In this document: positions 1 through 10,895 of the stretch, in pieces | Position numbering within the stretch: the first letter of the stretch is position 1 | Layout of the letters: every line of letters starts with the position of its first letter | From: Chionoecetes opilio | Taxonomy: Eukaryota; Arthropoda; Malacostraca; Decapoda; Majidae | DNA: 64,000 nucleotides | Assembly (NCBI GenBank): GCA_016584305.1 | Contig: JACEEZ010018929.1 | Span: 192,501 to 256,500 of the forward strand | Direction of reading: 5' to 3' | Translations under genes and position numbers: made by a program | Notes under the pieces: model-generated | Databases searched by the model: none | What the model saw: the letters and a program-made list of their open reading frames with translations, nothing else | Told to the model about the DNA's origin: nothing

Positions 1-540
1 AAATTACTTGTTTTCGACGCATAATTTGTTCCCCACCCGAAAACCCCCCATTCCCACAGGTGCCCAAACTTGTTTGGGGAAGTGGGAGAGTATGGGCAAA
101 CACTAGAATTTTACCAAATTTATATACATATTGTAGAAATGATATAGTTGTCTTAGACTAATACTCATACAGACACAACCTCCCCTTCCAGAGGCCCCCA
201 AACCATATAGGGGGTTTGGTTAGGGTATTGTTGATTAGGGTAGGTTATATTTGGTTAAGTTAGGTTAGGTTAGGTTAGATTTGGTTAGATTTAGGTTAGG
301 TTAGGTTAGTTTATCGGTGGGTCAAGCCCCCCGCTAGGTTAGGTTAATTTTTGGTTAGGCAATTTCTCTAGATATAAGGAAATTACTTTAGATCTAGGGA
401 GTTTGTCTCCTCTACACAATTCTTAAATTACGTGCTCCGCGCATTATTTGCTCCCCACCCGAAAACCCCGCATTCCCACAGGTGCCCAAATTGCTTGGGG
501 GTTAGGGGGAGAGTAGGGGCAAACACTAGAAATTTAACCG
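1..540 (+). repeat. Two copies of a GC-rich dispersed repeat (unit U)
   Basis: Positions 1-115 and 421-540 share one unit: a GCATAATTTG/GCATTATTTG start, a CCCCACCCGAAAACCCC block, and an end at GGGCAAACACTAGAA. More diverged copies lie at 4285-4400 (+) and 4862-4985 (-), and a terminal piece at 6487-6515. No reading frame is conserved between copies. I do not recognise the family. Confidence 0.6.
212..350 (+). repeat. Interstitial TTAGG-like tract
   Basis: The stretch is a degenerate run of GGTTA/TTAGG units interrupted by TTTGG variants. TTAGG is the telomere unit of most arthropods. Unique and dispersed sequence on both sides makes this interstitial rather than a chromosome end. Confidence 0.75.
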
Positions 541-550
541 GAAAAAAAAC

Positions 551-835
551 TAGTCAGTGTCTCAGAAAATGACCGCGCAGGTCCTCGTACCATTTTTACC
601 AAAAGCACTAATTTTAGGCAAGGAAAATTAGCCCAGTGTTTCAGAAATGACTGCGCAGTCCTCGTCCATTTTTATCAAAAAGCACAAATTTTTACCCAAG
701 GAAAAAATAGTCAGTGTCTCAGAAATGACCGTGCAGTCCTCGTCCATTTTTACCAAAGCACTAATTTTACGCAAGGAAAATCTAGTCAGTGTTTCAGAAA
801 ATGACTGCGCAGTCCTCGTTCATTTTTACCGGTAT
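551..835 (+). repeat. Tandem repeat, about 78-bp unit, four copies
   Basis: The block CAGTGT(C/T)TCAGAAA(A)TGAC recurs near 553, 632, 711 and 785, each followed by a CGCAGTCCTCGT(C)CATTTTTACC block and an A-rich spacer. The same motif (GTGTCTCTGAAAACGACCGC) occurs once in each arm of the foldback element at 1165-1736. The array may have grown from that element's arm sequence. Confidence 0.75.
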
Positions 836-1164
836 CTTTCCCTAATATCCTACTAACCTAACCATTACCTCGGCGAGAGTTCCCGGATTGTGTCAGGACG
901 AGAATTTCGGTAGACGAGAGTACCAAGTACCGTTTCATTATCCCTGAATGATACGATTAGGTCACTCAAATTGTCTGCCTCTTAACGCCCTTGAATTTAT
1001 GATTATATGGTCAACCATGATGTCTGCCCTTTTTGTCCCTGAATTATTAGGTTAATCAGGATGCTGGCCCATTATTGCCCTAGAAATATTTTTTAAAAAT
1101 CAATCAGGATGTCTGCGCCTTAAATTATTGCCTCCAAATTGTTTATTTCTGGTCAATCTGTACT

Positions 1165-1537
1165 GTCAATGGTACTCCTTAGGGGGTACCGTTGATTCGG
1201 GCCGCCTATGTAGCATGCATACCCAGCAGACAGGGCAGTTTAACGGTCGTTTTCAGAGACACACGATTTTTTTTTCTTGGCCTACAATAGGGGGTTGTTC
1301 TAATGGAGATAGTTTTATTTTGCGCAAACCCATAAAAAAAAAAAAGTATACTTTGTGGGTTAAGGTTAGGTTAGGTTTTTTTAAAAACCCATAAGGTTAG
1401 GTTAGGTTTCATTAAAACCTTTAAGGTTTTGGTTTGGTTAGGTTTCATTAAAACCTATAAGGTTAGGTTAGGTTTCATTAAAAAACCCATAAGGTTAGGT
1501 TAGGTTTCATTAAAACCTATAAGGTTAGGTTAAGTTT

Positions 1538-1568
<31 letters not shown>

Positions 1569-1736
1569 GGCAAAATAAAAAATATCTCCGTTAGAACAAA
1601 CACCTATTGTAGGCCAAGAAAAAATAGTCGGTGTCTCTGAAAACGACCGCGAAAACTCTCGTCCAGTATGCATTTAATATAGGCGGCCTGATTCAACTGG
1701 TGGCCCGAATCAAACTGTATCCCTTAGTGTAGGGGG
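1165..1736. mobile_element. Foldback element with a TTAGG-like tandem core
   Basis: The left arm (about 1165-1325) and right arm (about 1567-1736) are imperfect inverted repeats of about 150 bp. Both hold, in opposite orientation, TTCGGGCC, GTCGTTTTCAGAGACAC, CTTGGCCTACAATAG and GGAGATA. The core (1350-1545) is about six tandem copies of a roughly 34-bp unit built from AGGTTAGGTTAGG plus TTTCATTAAAACC. No coding sequence is present. It resembles foldback-type non-autonomous DNA elements; its mobilising transposase cannot be told from this sequence. Confidence 0.7.
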
Positions 1737-2040
1737 AAGCACACTCGGTTCACGACGAGAAGTCCCGGGTTCGATCCCCGGGGGGAGCGGAAACAGTTGG
1801 GCTGTTTCCTTAAAACCCGAGCCCTGTCCCACCCAGCAGTGAATGGGTACCGGGTGTTAGCCGGGGGTTTGTAACCCGCCTCCCGGGGTGCTGGCTTCGG
1901 CCAACACTATAAGTATAAGCACTAGCAGACAGCTCTCTGCTCGGGGTAGTCTGCGAGAGAGCTGTCTGGTTACAGCAGAGATCCATCTCAGCTGCGTCAA
2001 TAAATGACGAAATTCTTCAATCATCATCATCAAACCCTTC
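1737..2040 (+). mobile_element. tRNA-derived SINE
   Basis: A Pol III B-box with its T-arm hairpin (CCCGGGTTCGATCCCCGGGG, near 1764-1783) is followed by an unrelated tRNA-free body and a short (ATC)n tail near 2022-2035. The 5' tRNA head is incomplete, so this copy is probably truncated. There is no anticodon arm that would support a functional tRNA gene. Confidence 0.7.
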
Positions 2041-2241
2041 CTTATCGCTTTAAACATGATAAAATCGATTTGTTGTTTTCAACCCAGAGCCAGCTGAGTA
2101 ATCAGCTGATTAATGTTTGTAAACATTACTTATCACGTGACAGCCTTGTGATTGGCTGATAGATCTGAATAGATAATATAAACACTGCTGTGATTAGCTA
2201 TTAGCGAGGATGACGTCAATGTATTCGTCAGCCAATCAGCT

Positions 2242-2541
2242 TGTTTCAAAATCCTTATACGTTTCCGCTTCCTGTGGTATGTAGCACGTACCAATAAGGA
2301 AAAGAGTAGGTGGTCAAAATGGCTAATAAAGTTAAACTACTACTGCAAACTGGCACAGTGACGGGTGAGCATTGCTCCCTATACAGGAGACTGTTCTCGG
2401 GAGAGCTATCAGAGGCTCCACCCGTCACGGTACCAGTTTGAAACAGTTTAACATTCTTAGCCATTTTGACCACCTACCCTTTTCCTTATTGGTACGTGCT
2501 ACACACCACAGGAAGCGGAAAAGTATAAGGATTTTGAAACA
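2242..2541. mobile_element. Foldback/hairpin MITE
   Basis: Arms of about 120 bp (2242-2368 and 2420-2541) are inverted copies. Both carry TTTCAAAATCCTTATAC, CCGCTTCCTGTGGT, TAGCACGTACCAATAAGG, GTGGTCAAAATGGCTAA and GTGACGGGTG. The loop is about 50 bp. Reading frames inside simply reflect the two arms. No transposase and no clear target duplication were found. Confidence 0.75.
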
Positions 2542-2544
2542 GTG

Positions 2545-3900
2545 CTTGAAAATTGAATGCGACCAAAACTGATGGAGTTACAGCGAGTTGAAGTAAAATA
2601 AGCAAGAAAAAATATTTATACACTCTTTTAAATTTCCTTCAATTATCTTAAAATTAGTGTTGTCTTTCCCGTAATTTGTTTATGCTCATGATATGCAGCA
2701 AAAGTATTATGAACACGATGGTAGGCTCAGCTTTCATAAATATCATCTGGTAGCCTGGTAATATCGGGTAGGAGTAAAAACATTTCAATGCACTGAAAAA
2801 CCCAAAAATTCGCCTACTCCTGTGATAGTCAGTCATGACTTTATTTTTTACCCTATTGAGTTTTTGAAAGGTATGTTGTTGTTGAACAATCACTGCCTGA
2901 TTCACTGATGCAAACAAAATAGGCCTATCTTGTGTAAGAGATGAGTAAAGTCAAGAAATATGAATATTTTTCTGAGGCAACACAAGGGTTTTGGGTTCGG
3001 CGAGGCAATACCACCACCCCTCGCCACCAAGGAAGCTAAAAGGGGACACCCTGTGTTCGACATGATGGCAGGCACCGTACAGGTTTCAAACTTTACTGTG
3101 GAGTCGGATTTCCTTGTACCCCTAGCTTTCCTTGATCTGGCCCCAGCAAGCGTACTTACTCCATTTTCCGTGACGTCACAGGGCCAATATTATGGCGTAG
3201 ATTTACACCACCTCGATGAGGAGGTGTAGGAAGGTGTATCTCATATATATAAATAAAATGTCATTTATTATGCCTAATAGACGTTACCACCGAGGTAAGG
3301 ATTGAAATATAAGCCTATTGGTAGTCGGCGCGGCGTGTGTTTACAAATGTTTAGGAGATACAAGCCTTGGTGGGAGGCCGCCTCAGTCGTGTAGGTACTG
3401 CCTCGGTGTTTTTGTTGTATTAGTTCGTTATTGGGCAGCACCAGTTTTTTTTTAGACCACTAGCGGAGTCCTGTGAGCAGAATTGTTGGGGACGAGGCGA
3501 GCCTGGCATCCCGCGGCAGATTAATGTTGTTTCACTATATCGTAATTTTGGGCGTTTTTGAGAATGAAACTTGTTCGATGCCTGCCCCTCAGTGACCTTG
3601 CACTATGGTTAGGTCACTCAGGACGCTTGGGCCCTCATTGCCCCTGAATGGTATTAGGTCACGTTTGCTAGCCTTTAATGGTACAGTCCCCGAACGGAAG
3701 GAATGCTCGCCACCGTCGGAGAATGTTCCATTTTGGAAATACTTTGGAACTCACCCTTCCGGCTTTGACAGAAATGAACTACCGCACTGTATTGTATGCT
3801 TATTGTACTTCACATCTGTAAAGGTTCCAGCGTGCGCTCAGCCTTGGTTAACCCACACGGCCGCTATGAAATATGAGGTGCCTCAAAAAATTCTAAGTCC
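2545..3900. other. No recognisable gene
   Basis: Short open frames exist (for example 2960-3229 and 3605-3916, plus strand) but none matches a family I know, and they lack neighbouring splice or start context. Seen as unannotated intergenic sequence. Confidence 0.5.
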
Positions 3901-3901
3901 A

Positions 3902-4246
3902 GTTAGGTTAGGTTAGGTATACTTTGTGGTTAAGGTTAGGTTAGGTTAGGTATACTTTGTGGTTAAGGTTAGGTTAGGTTAGAAATACTTTGTGGTTAAG
4001 GTTAGGTTAGGTATACTTTGTGGTTAAGGTTAGGTTAGGTTAGGTTAGGTATACTTTGTGGTTAAGGTTAGAAATACTTTGTGGTTAAGGTTAGGTTAGG
4101 TATACTTTGTGGTTAAGGTTAGGTTAGGTTCGGTTAGGTATACTTTGTGGTTAAGGTTAGGTTAGGTTAGGTATACTTTGTGGTTAAGGTTAGGTTAGGT
4201 TAGGTTAGGTATACTTTGTGGTTAAGGTTAGGTTAGGTTAGATTTT
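3902..4246 (+). repeat. Compound TTAGG / TATACTTTGTGGTTAA array
   Basis: About ten copies of TATACTTTGTGGTTAA (two with AAATACTTTG) alternate with one to four GGTTA units, so the period varies between about 28 and 42 bp. The same TATACTTTGTGGGTTAAGG junction begins the core of the foldback element near 1347, so the two arrays share ancestry. Confidence 0.85.
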
Positions 4247-5990
4247 TACATATAGTGACTTTGATGATTTTTTGGGGAGCCATTAATCACTTATATTTGC
4301 TTCCCCCACCCAAAAACCCCGTATTCCTGCCAGTTCCCCAAGCTTGTTGGCTATAGGGGGAAGAACAAAAAGATAGGGGTGAAGGACTTCTTCCAAAGTT
4401 TTACCTCCATTTTTTTTACGTCGGCGAGAGTTCCTATTAAGCGACAGTTACAAGTTTATTTATTAACATAACAGTACCCAATCTATATATTTAAACAGCT
4501 TTTACCCGTGTTTGTGAATTCAGGGACCGAATATCGGGGGTTAGTTTAGTGATTGGGGGAGTCTGGGGTTTTGACATGTTACGTAACCAATGTCCATGTA
4601 TTGTATTGAAGTGTAGTTTTAAATTATTTTGGGACAAGCGAAAAACTTGTCCAATACGAAATACCTTTTATTCTTTCATTTGCACCTATTACAAGTGGAA
4701 GTCGCCGAAAACTTTTATGTCGGCAAGACTTCTCGGTTGGTGTTTCAGTTATAATGGACGATAACTGCGCGGTCACTGCCGCCATTACCACATGCGTTTT
4801 CTATATTATTTTTTGTTTAGTATACTGTACAGTATTAATGCACTTCCGCGTAACCTTTAAAACTTATGGTATTATTCTAGTGTTTGCCCATACTCCCTCC
4901 TCTCCCCCCAAAAAAGCTTGGGGACCTGGGGTAATGCAGAATATATGGCTGGGGTACAAAATATGCGTCGCAACCACATACTTTTTGAGTTATGGAAATT
5001 AAAAAAAGTTAAAAAAAAGTCACCATGACGTCACGATGACGTTACCTCGTCTCATTGGTCGATCACTCCCGCTCGCTCATATCAGAAAACATTGCAGTAT
5101 AAAACCTCCTTGCTTTCCTTACTTCCCTCCCTTATGTTACCCATGATACTGTATTGTGACCACAATGTTGCTCCCTCACTATATCCCCTTGCACTCTCTG
5201 CCTATTTATACTACATATCCCTGACAACAGTCTTCAAGGCTTACAAGGTGGTGATCTGTAATAGTCGGGACAAAGTGTTTCCACATATTGCATCGTGCTG
5301 TATTTTCAGTCACTAATAATTACTACCTATTACACGGCTGTAACAGGTGTTTGATGGCGTAGCGTGATGCTGTAGTAGGTGGTATTTAGTATCGTAGATA
5401 CAGTGAATCCCAAGTGCGCATTATTTCTCAATTATGCATCACTCTGATTTATGTGCCACTGAAGATGTTTACACAGTAGTTAACATATTGACTGTATCTT
5501 TAAACTTGTTAGACGTTGTTTTATTGCTTTGTAGCTGTCAATATACCTGTTTCGCAGCATTTGCTTTTATTTCTTTTTCGCGCGATTCCGGAAGTGACGA
5601 CTAACGTGGTTTTCTGGCGCGGACTACAGACTTGCAGATCTTTCAAACTTGAATAAATTTTATTTTCCATTGGCAGAGAATTTTATATACCAAAGCATCT
5701 CCGCTTTCAATATACAGACTTTTTAATTTACCTCTAATTTCACATGAATTCCCCCAGTAGTGGCGACTCAAACGTTGGGTTAAATACTACTGGTATCTTT
5801 ACTGTGTAGTATAGAGGGTCCGCACAGGTTGATCTAGTATTTTTGTAATTTGTCATTAATAGCCCTAATATGACACAGATGAACACAAAATGACAGACTT
5901 CAGATAGACCCTTCTAACTTCCTGAAATCGTGGATGTACAAATGTAAGTATTACGCCACTGCACGTCGTAACTAACAAGAACGTAGAACT
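4247..5990. other. Unit U copies, then sequence without recognisable genes
   Basis: Diverged copies of unit U occur at about 4285-4400 (+) and 4862-4985 (-). The rest, to 5990, has only short uninformative open frames and no RNA gene that I can see. Confidence 0.45.
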
Positions 5991-6239
5991 GGCGACTTCA
6001 CTGTTCTACGGTAGTCACTAAGGGGCACGTGAGGGGGTTAACTAGTTCCACTAAGAACACGAGAATAACGCATTAAAATACACAAGAGGTATGGTGGTGG
6101 TCGGCTTACATTCAAGCAGCGTGCCGATCCGGGAGACTGGAAGTGTACTGTTCTCCTGTGGGCGGTCGGCAGCGATCGCCACTCTACCTATAGCACTGTA
6201 CAGACATCTTAGTGGCTAGTAATTTAGGGCGGACACACC

Positions 6240-6515
6240 AATGACCGCGCTCCAATAAGGCAATTATTAAGTGCAATGTTTATTAACCACTGGAATATTA
6301 ATTTAACCTATCCCAGTACTAATCATTTACTTAAATTACCTTAATATTACCCATTACCATTATAATTATATATATACATCCCTATACACCCCTATCACGA
6401 GCGGAAAATACTTCACTCACAAGGGGGGGGGGGAACAAAACCACCAGTCTACCAATTATGAGAGGGGGGTTTATGGATAATTTCCACAGTGGGAGAGTAT
6501 GGGCAAACACTAGAA
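6240..6515 (+). repeat. Dispersed repeat V, copy 1
   Basis: TTAACCACTGG..., CCATTACCATTATAATTATATATATAC, a CCCCTAT...GAGCG block and a terminal GTGGATAATTTCCAC-like end (here GGATAATTTCCACAG) recur in the same order at about 8085-8305 and 44390-44612. The family is unclassified; no terminal inverted repeat or coding sequence was identified. Confidence 0.5.
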
Positions 6516-7128
6516 ATTTACCGTGCTGTTTGATAAGATAATGGATAAGTTGCTAGGAAATAGTTTTTGAAATATATTGCATCTATACTTTTATTTACCC
6601 AAATGTTGCCTAATGCCTACCTTCGATGGGTAGTGTATTGAAGGGCACCGGGGCGACACAGCCTCTATAATCATCACAGGCGTCACTACAAAACCCTACC
6701 AATGCCACGACGGGCGACAGCTATAATCAAGTGCCCTCAGCTGATAAAGTGATAACCTGCAGTGGCAGTTCTACAGGGGGGCCAGGGGGTGCCATGTCCC
6801 TCCCAGATTTTAGGCTTGCCCCCTGCTTGCCCCCCCCACTTTCAAGCCACGATCGTGGCCCCGTAGCAGGCTGGTCGCAGCGGCCACCGCCGAGCACAAC
6901 TCAGTGAGTTGTCCTCTCGTGAGATCGAGCCCTCTCTCGGCTCTCTGGCCTGCCCCTAGTCGGTCAACTCATTTAACCGTCTAGGTCAACTGAGTTGACT
7001 TAAGGAATCCTGGGGGGGAAGCCACAAAGCACTTTATCACCTTTTTTTGGTAGGAGAATACATCCCTACACTACATTCACCTCAAGGTGTTGTTCGCTCA
7101 TCATAGAGGGAGCGTAGGAATGATATGT

Positions 7129-7326
7129 GAGATAGACAAGGGTTATCAAAAGGTAAAAACTCTAATTAAATAAATGTTTGTGACATAAAATTTCAATTGT
7201 TTAATTTTAATTTTATTATCATTATTATTATTTTTTTTTACTATTGCTCTTATTTATGTGGAAATTTTATGTCACAAACATTTATTTAATTAGAGTTCTT
7301 ACCTTCTGATAACCCTTGTCTATCTC
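7129..7326. repeat. Inverted repeat, 66-bp arms
   Basis: The left arm (7129-7193) and right arm (7261-7326) both carry GAGATAGACAAGGGTTATCA, AACTCTAATTAAATAAATG and TTTGTGACATAAAATTT in opposite orientation, separated by an AT-rich loop of about 67 bp. The transcript would form a long hairpin. It is probably the core or the end of a MITE. Confidence 0.75.
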
Positions 7327-8084
7327 ATCCCGACAAAATACCCCAGCCAGTACTTACTAAGATACTTATTGGTGGATAGGAGGGTGAGGGTTGAATTGGG
7401 TTGAAGGCTTATCAATACTGCAATGTTCTAGGTATTCGGAGTGGCCAGGCCGTGATCATTGCCGGAGGTGAAGGGCGGAAGCGCTGTGTTTTGTTATCGA
7501 GGTGTCAAGCGGGTTATCACACAACACTGACGTGGCGGATGGAACCGCGGTGTTGATTTTAAACACGTCCTATTGTTTAACACATATGTACAAAAGTTTA
7601 TATACAACTTCTCTATATAATCTGAGAAGATAAGCAAGAAATGTTTCTCTCACGGGAAAATGAAGTGTACTCGCTCTCGGCGGGCGGCGGGCGGACCGCC
7701 ACCATACCCAGCAAGCCCGGTTCCCACCTTCCCGCTTGTACGGCCGCCATACAACAACAAAGACGTCACAATGACGTCACAACAAAGTCTACCGCACCGC
7801 CGTACCGCTGTACGGCCGCCGTACAAAGTTAAATTCAAGTCATCTCTCCCGCTCGGCGGTGTCCGCTCGAGCGGAGTTGCCAACTGTGCCCAGTTACCAC
7901 AAATACCACTCAAGCGGTGATGATGGTGACGTCATTGTTGAGCGGTGTTGTTGTAAGACGGCCGTAGGATACAAGCGGGCTGATGGGAACCGGCCTTAAG
8001 TGTCCAACCCTCGGTGGCGAGGATAATGACGGCAGCGGCCAATGACCAGCCGCTTCAAACCAAGGTGCCAATATAAGGTGCAAG

Positions 8085-8305
8085 TGGTTAATACCACTGG
8101 GAATGTTCATTTATCATATCCCAGTACTTATCATTTATTCAATTTACCTTAATTAATACCCATTATCATTATAATTATATATATACACATTCCTACGCTC
8201 CCCCTATTGTGAGCGAACAACACCTCCATTATTACAATGGGGGGGAACCAAACTACCACTACATATTGAGAGGGTGGTTAGTGGATAATTTCCACGCATA
8301 TGGTT
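8085..8305 (+). repeat. Dispersed repeat V, copy 2
   Basis: Same block order as copy 1: TTAATACCACTGG, TATCCCAGTACT, CATTATCATTATAATTATAT, GAGCGAACAACACC and terminal GTGGATAATTTCCACG. The sequence upstream (7330-8085) differs from the region upstream of copy 1. Confidence 0.5.
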
Positions 8306-8443
8306 AATATATGCATCCCATGATTCATTTTTGAACTTTACAACATTCATCAAATAATATTATTGTTTATTTCACTTTTTTTTTTTTACATCTAGTACAC
8401 TCAAATTGAACAGGGTATTTGAAAGGTTGTATGAGAGAAGCCT

Positions 8444-9228
8444 TCATTGTGATGAAGATTTACTCAGAATCTGAGTCATCTCCTGCTTGTGACTGGTATA
8501 GGTTCTGACATTGAGCCCTACATAAACAGCCAAGGGAACACATAATTTTATGCTTGTTGCAGGTACATCTGGTGGTATTTTATTGCATTGCCTTGATTTA
8601 CAGCCACACGTCAAGAGCTCAACACAAACTGCAGGCACAGCTTCTATTGTCATTAAGATTGGTGACAATGATTCATCATCTGCAAGCTCCCAACCTGACT
8701 CTTCAGGAGATAACAATACTGGCTTAGGCACAATAGAATTGCTCCAGAGCATCTCTTGAAGTGAAGCATAAGGGCATCATGTGTTGGTGGAAGTTTCTCT
8801 GGATTATTTATCATGTGAAATAGTTCTGCCCTGAGGTCATTCACACAGGCCAAAACGGATGAAGCAGAGTACATTTTCACCACAAACCATTTTGCATCAG
8901 CAAAATCTGATGCAGTGTCAGCAGTAAAGGAATTTAAAAGGCCATGCTCTGCTATGTACACTGGCCATGCTGACTTCTTGCCATGTCTACAAAATTGGCT
9001 GGTTGAATCACGTCCGGTCAGAGCATGAACAGAGAGTAAATTGCGAAGCACATTCTCTGGGAGTGACTCTGTGACTTCATGTACTGGTACGTTCCTTGGC
9101 TGGTGCTTAGTTCCAGCCTCCATCCATATCTCATCTGCTGTTCTGTGGTAGGTTAGCAAGACCAGTACATCAGTGTCACGACTGCAACCAATGACACGCT
9201 TCACCTCGTGATTGGCGGCATCAGCTGC
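8444..9228 (-). pseudogene. C-terminal part of an XPG/PIN-like nuclease-motif protein (pseudogene)
   Basis: The frame ending at 8653 reads RVIGCSRDTDVLVLLTYH, then LTGRDSTSQF and KKSAWPVYI. A frameshift near 8755 moves the reading to the frame ending at 8444, which holds EESGWELADDESLSPIL and a Cys-rich end (CGCKSRQC). SRDTDVLVLL together with the upstream EEAD resembles the XPG-I acidic motifs (E-x-E-A ... D-x-D-V-L) of FEN/XPG nucleases. That link is inference from motif spacing. Proteins with this HALTG(R/C)D(S/T)TS signature are widespread and uncharacterised in aquatic invertebrates. Frameshifts and two transposon insertions make this copy non-functional. Host-gene or transposon origin cannot be decided here. 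Confidence 0.55.
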
Positions 9229-9338
9229 ATGTACAACTATTCGCCGACTTACGACCTACGCAATGTACGACTGTTCGTCTTTACACACGCTTAATGCTGA
9301 TAATTGTGAAAAAAAAAAAAAAAAACTTTTATTTTTTA

Positions 9339-9600
9339 CATTTGTGCCTATAGCACCTTTAGGCAGTGACTAAGGCCCGGAAGGTTCCCTTTAGAGCTGT
9401 GATGGTTGGCCCTCGCCCATGGTGGCGCAGGCAGAATTTTTATAGTGACGCCTGTCATTAGAGGCTCATGCTGACCCCGTGTCCTCTGATGCACTCGCAA
9501 TCGAAGGTAGAGTTAATGAGCAGGGCATGTGGGTGTTCTTAGTCCACTCGACGGTGCAGAAAGATTTTGGTTCTCATCGGGGATCGAACTCGGTGATACG
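9339..9600 (-). mobile_element. SINE fragment (tRNA-Ser/Leu-like family)
   Basis: It shares the body of the SINEs at 15853, 19545 and 32099: CTGTGATGGTTGGCCCTCGC, the CACTCGACGGTGCAGAAAG block and a minus-strand B-box (GAGTTCGATCCCC as GGGGATCGAACTC near 9579). It is read on the minus strand with the A-rich tail at the left. The 5' head is lost. Confidence 0.65.
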
Positions 9601-9686
9601 ATGGTTATAACAATAATGAACAACAAAAATTTTGATAAAATATGACTTAAAAGATGATTATAATATCATTACATAGTATTTTATCA

Positions 9687-9803
9687 TTCTGCCTGCGCCA
9701 CCACGGGCGAGGGCCAACCATCACAGCCCTCAAGTGAACCTCCAGGGCCTACCATCTGGGTCTTAGTAATCACTGCCTACAGGTGCTATAGGCACAAATG
9801 TAA
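9687..9803 (+). mobile_element. SINE 3' fragment, opposite orientation
   Basis: This is the reverse complement of the 9339-9440 sequence (CCACGGGCGAGGGCCAACCA, then GGTGCTATAGGCACAAATGT and poly-A followed by (AAT)n). With its partner it makes an inverted pair, tails outward, inside the T9 element. Confidence 0.65.
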
Positions 9804-9920
9804 AAAAAAAAAAATAATAATAATAATAATTATAACATAGGCCGACTTACGACCAGAACTTACGACCGGTCGGTCGGTCCCGATCACGGTCGTAAGTCGA
9901 CCACTCGGTGTAGTACTGTA

Positions 9921-10895
9921 CACGTGTCTGCCTCTTCATGCGAACCGTTTAGATGCTGGAGTAATCCAGATAATGAAGATTCGGCAATTTCTGGTGATTC
10001 TAATCCTCCAGCAACAACTACTTCATATTCATCTGGGAGTTTGTCTGTCTGTTTTATAATTTCAGATGTTAGGAATCTGATAACGTTTCTCTTGTTCTCT
10101 CCAAAGCTGATAAAATTGGACCAGGATGCTGGCAATCGGACTAAACATCTGTCTAATTTTCTTTGCTCTGATGATTTTTTTTTCTCTTGTTCTTACCTTA
10201 ATTGATTTTACCCTGTAGCTGTCAAAAACACATCAACTCTTTTGGAAGTTTCAGAAAAATATTTCAACACAGTTCTGCAATAGATGTCTGCAAGATCTCC
10301 AAAAGTTGTGGCATTCAGGGGCCTGCCGATAGATTGAACCAGTGCCATGGCATCTATAATTACACATGTTCTACCTGATGATTGTGGTAACTCTTTGAAA
10401 TCAAGCCTATCAATTAGTATGTGTGACAGTGCAGATTTGTCTGCCACCTGCAGATTCCTGTCAGAAGTTGCAAGTGAGAGTGGAACTGATGCCAATTCAT
10501 GACTGAGCAGTTACGGAAAATCAACATTTATGCCACTGGCAGATGCACTGAAGAGACGCTTGAAAAGATCCCTGTCAGCCTTGACAGTAGTTGCCTGGCC
10601 AAACGATGTAACATTAATGGAATGAATTGCTGCAAATATTTTTGATTTGTTTTTAAGTATTTTATCTCGAAAAGCAGCAGTTGGATTTTTCACAAGCCGG
10701 TCCTTGACAAGTTCTTCCACCAGTTTTTCCCCTCTACTCTTCACAGTGAGAAGATCATTCCTGATTTCAGGAAGTGCTACATCATTAGTTGATATGCACA
10801 CCAGGTCTTCAGTGTTGCGACGAAAAGGGTTGAATTGTTCAAGTTGCTTCTGCAACAATTTCATATCAGCCTCATCTCTGGCATTCGTACCTCAT
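9921..10895 (-). pseudogene. Middle part of the XPG/PIN-like nuclease-motif protein (pseudogene)
   Basis: Minus-strand segments in order: a frame from 10895 to 10508 (NPFRRNTEDLVCISTNDVAL, then VVEELVKDRL-type text), an in-frame stop near 10508, then CVIIDAMALVQSIGRPLN (10208-10495). A frameshift follows near 10235 and a second in the A-run near 10185. The last segment is LPASWSNFISFGENKRNVIRF to SHEEADT (9921-10150). The early IDAMALV Asp and the later EEAD and SRDTD groups fit the acidic-residue order of an XPG/PIN fold (inference). The first segment lies directly against the hAT insertion at 10899. Confidence 0.55.

Larger units (their letters stand above)
9234..9918. mobile_element. TA-flanked Tigger-like MITE (family T9) inserted in the XPG-like pseudogene
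   Basis: The ends carry CGACTTACGACC in inverted orientation (near 9244 and 9892). The right terminus read inward starts CAGTACTACACCGAGTGGTC. TA dinucleotides flank both ends (9232-9233, 9919-9920), matching pogo/Tigger target duplication. The insertion separates the SHEEADT block (9884-10135, minus) from the AADAANHE block (9205-9228). The inside is filled by two inverted SINE fragments and AT-rich sequence. Confidence 0.65.

Noticed and set aside
1764..1783. Functional tRNA genes (here and near 16200-16259, 19860-19925, 62040-62120)
   Set aside because: Only A/B-box-like promoter parts are present, followed by SINE bodies and tails; no complete cloverleaf with anticodon arm.
212..4246. 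A true chromosome end (TTAGG telomere)
   Set aside because: Arrays are short, degenerate and mixed with spacers and mobile elements; no long homogeneous run reaches the window edge.
6757..6860. A further hAT element beginning CAGTGGCAGTTCTACAGGGG
   Set aside because: The G-rich start and a CCCCCTGCTTGCCCCCCC stretch resemble a hAT end, but no matching opposite terminus or 8-bp duplication was found.
8550..10205. Plus-strand frames at 8550-8759, 9924-10205 and 10647-10910
   Set aside because: Antisense shadows of the XPG-like pseudogene on the minus strand.
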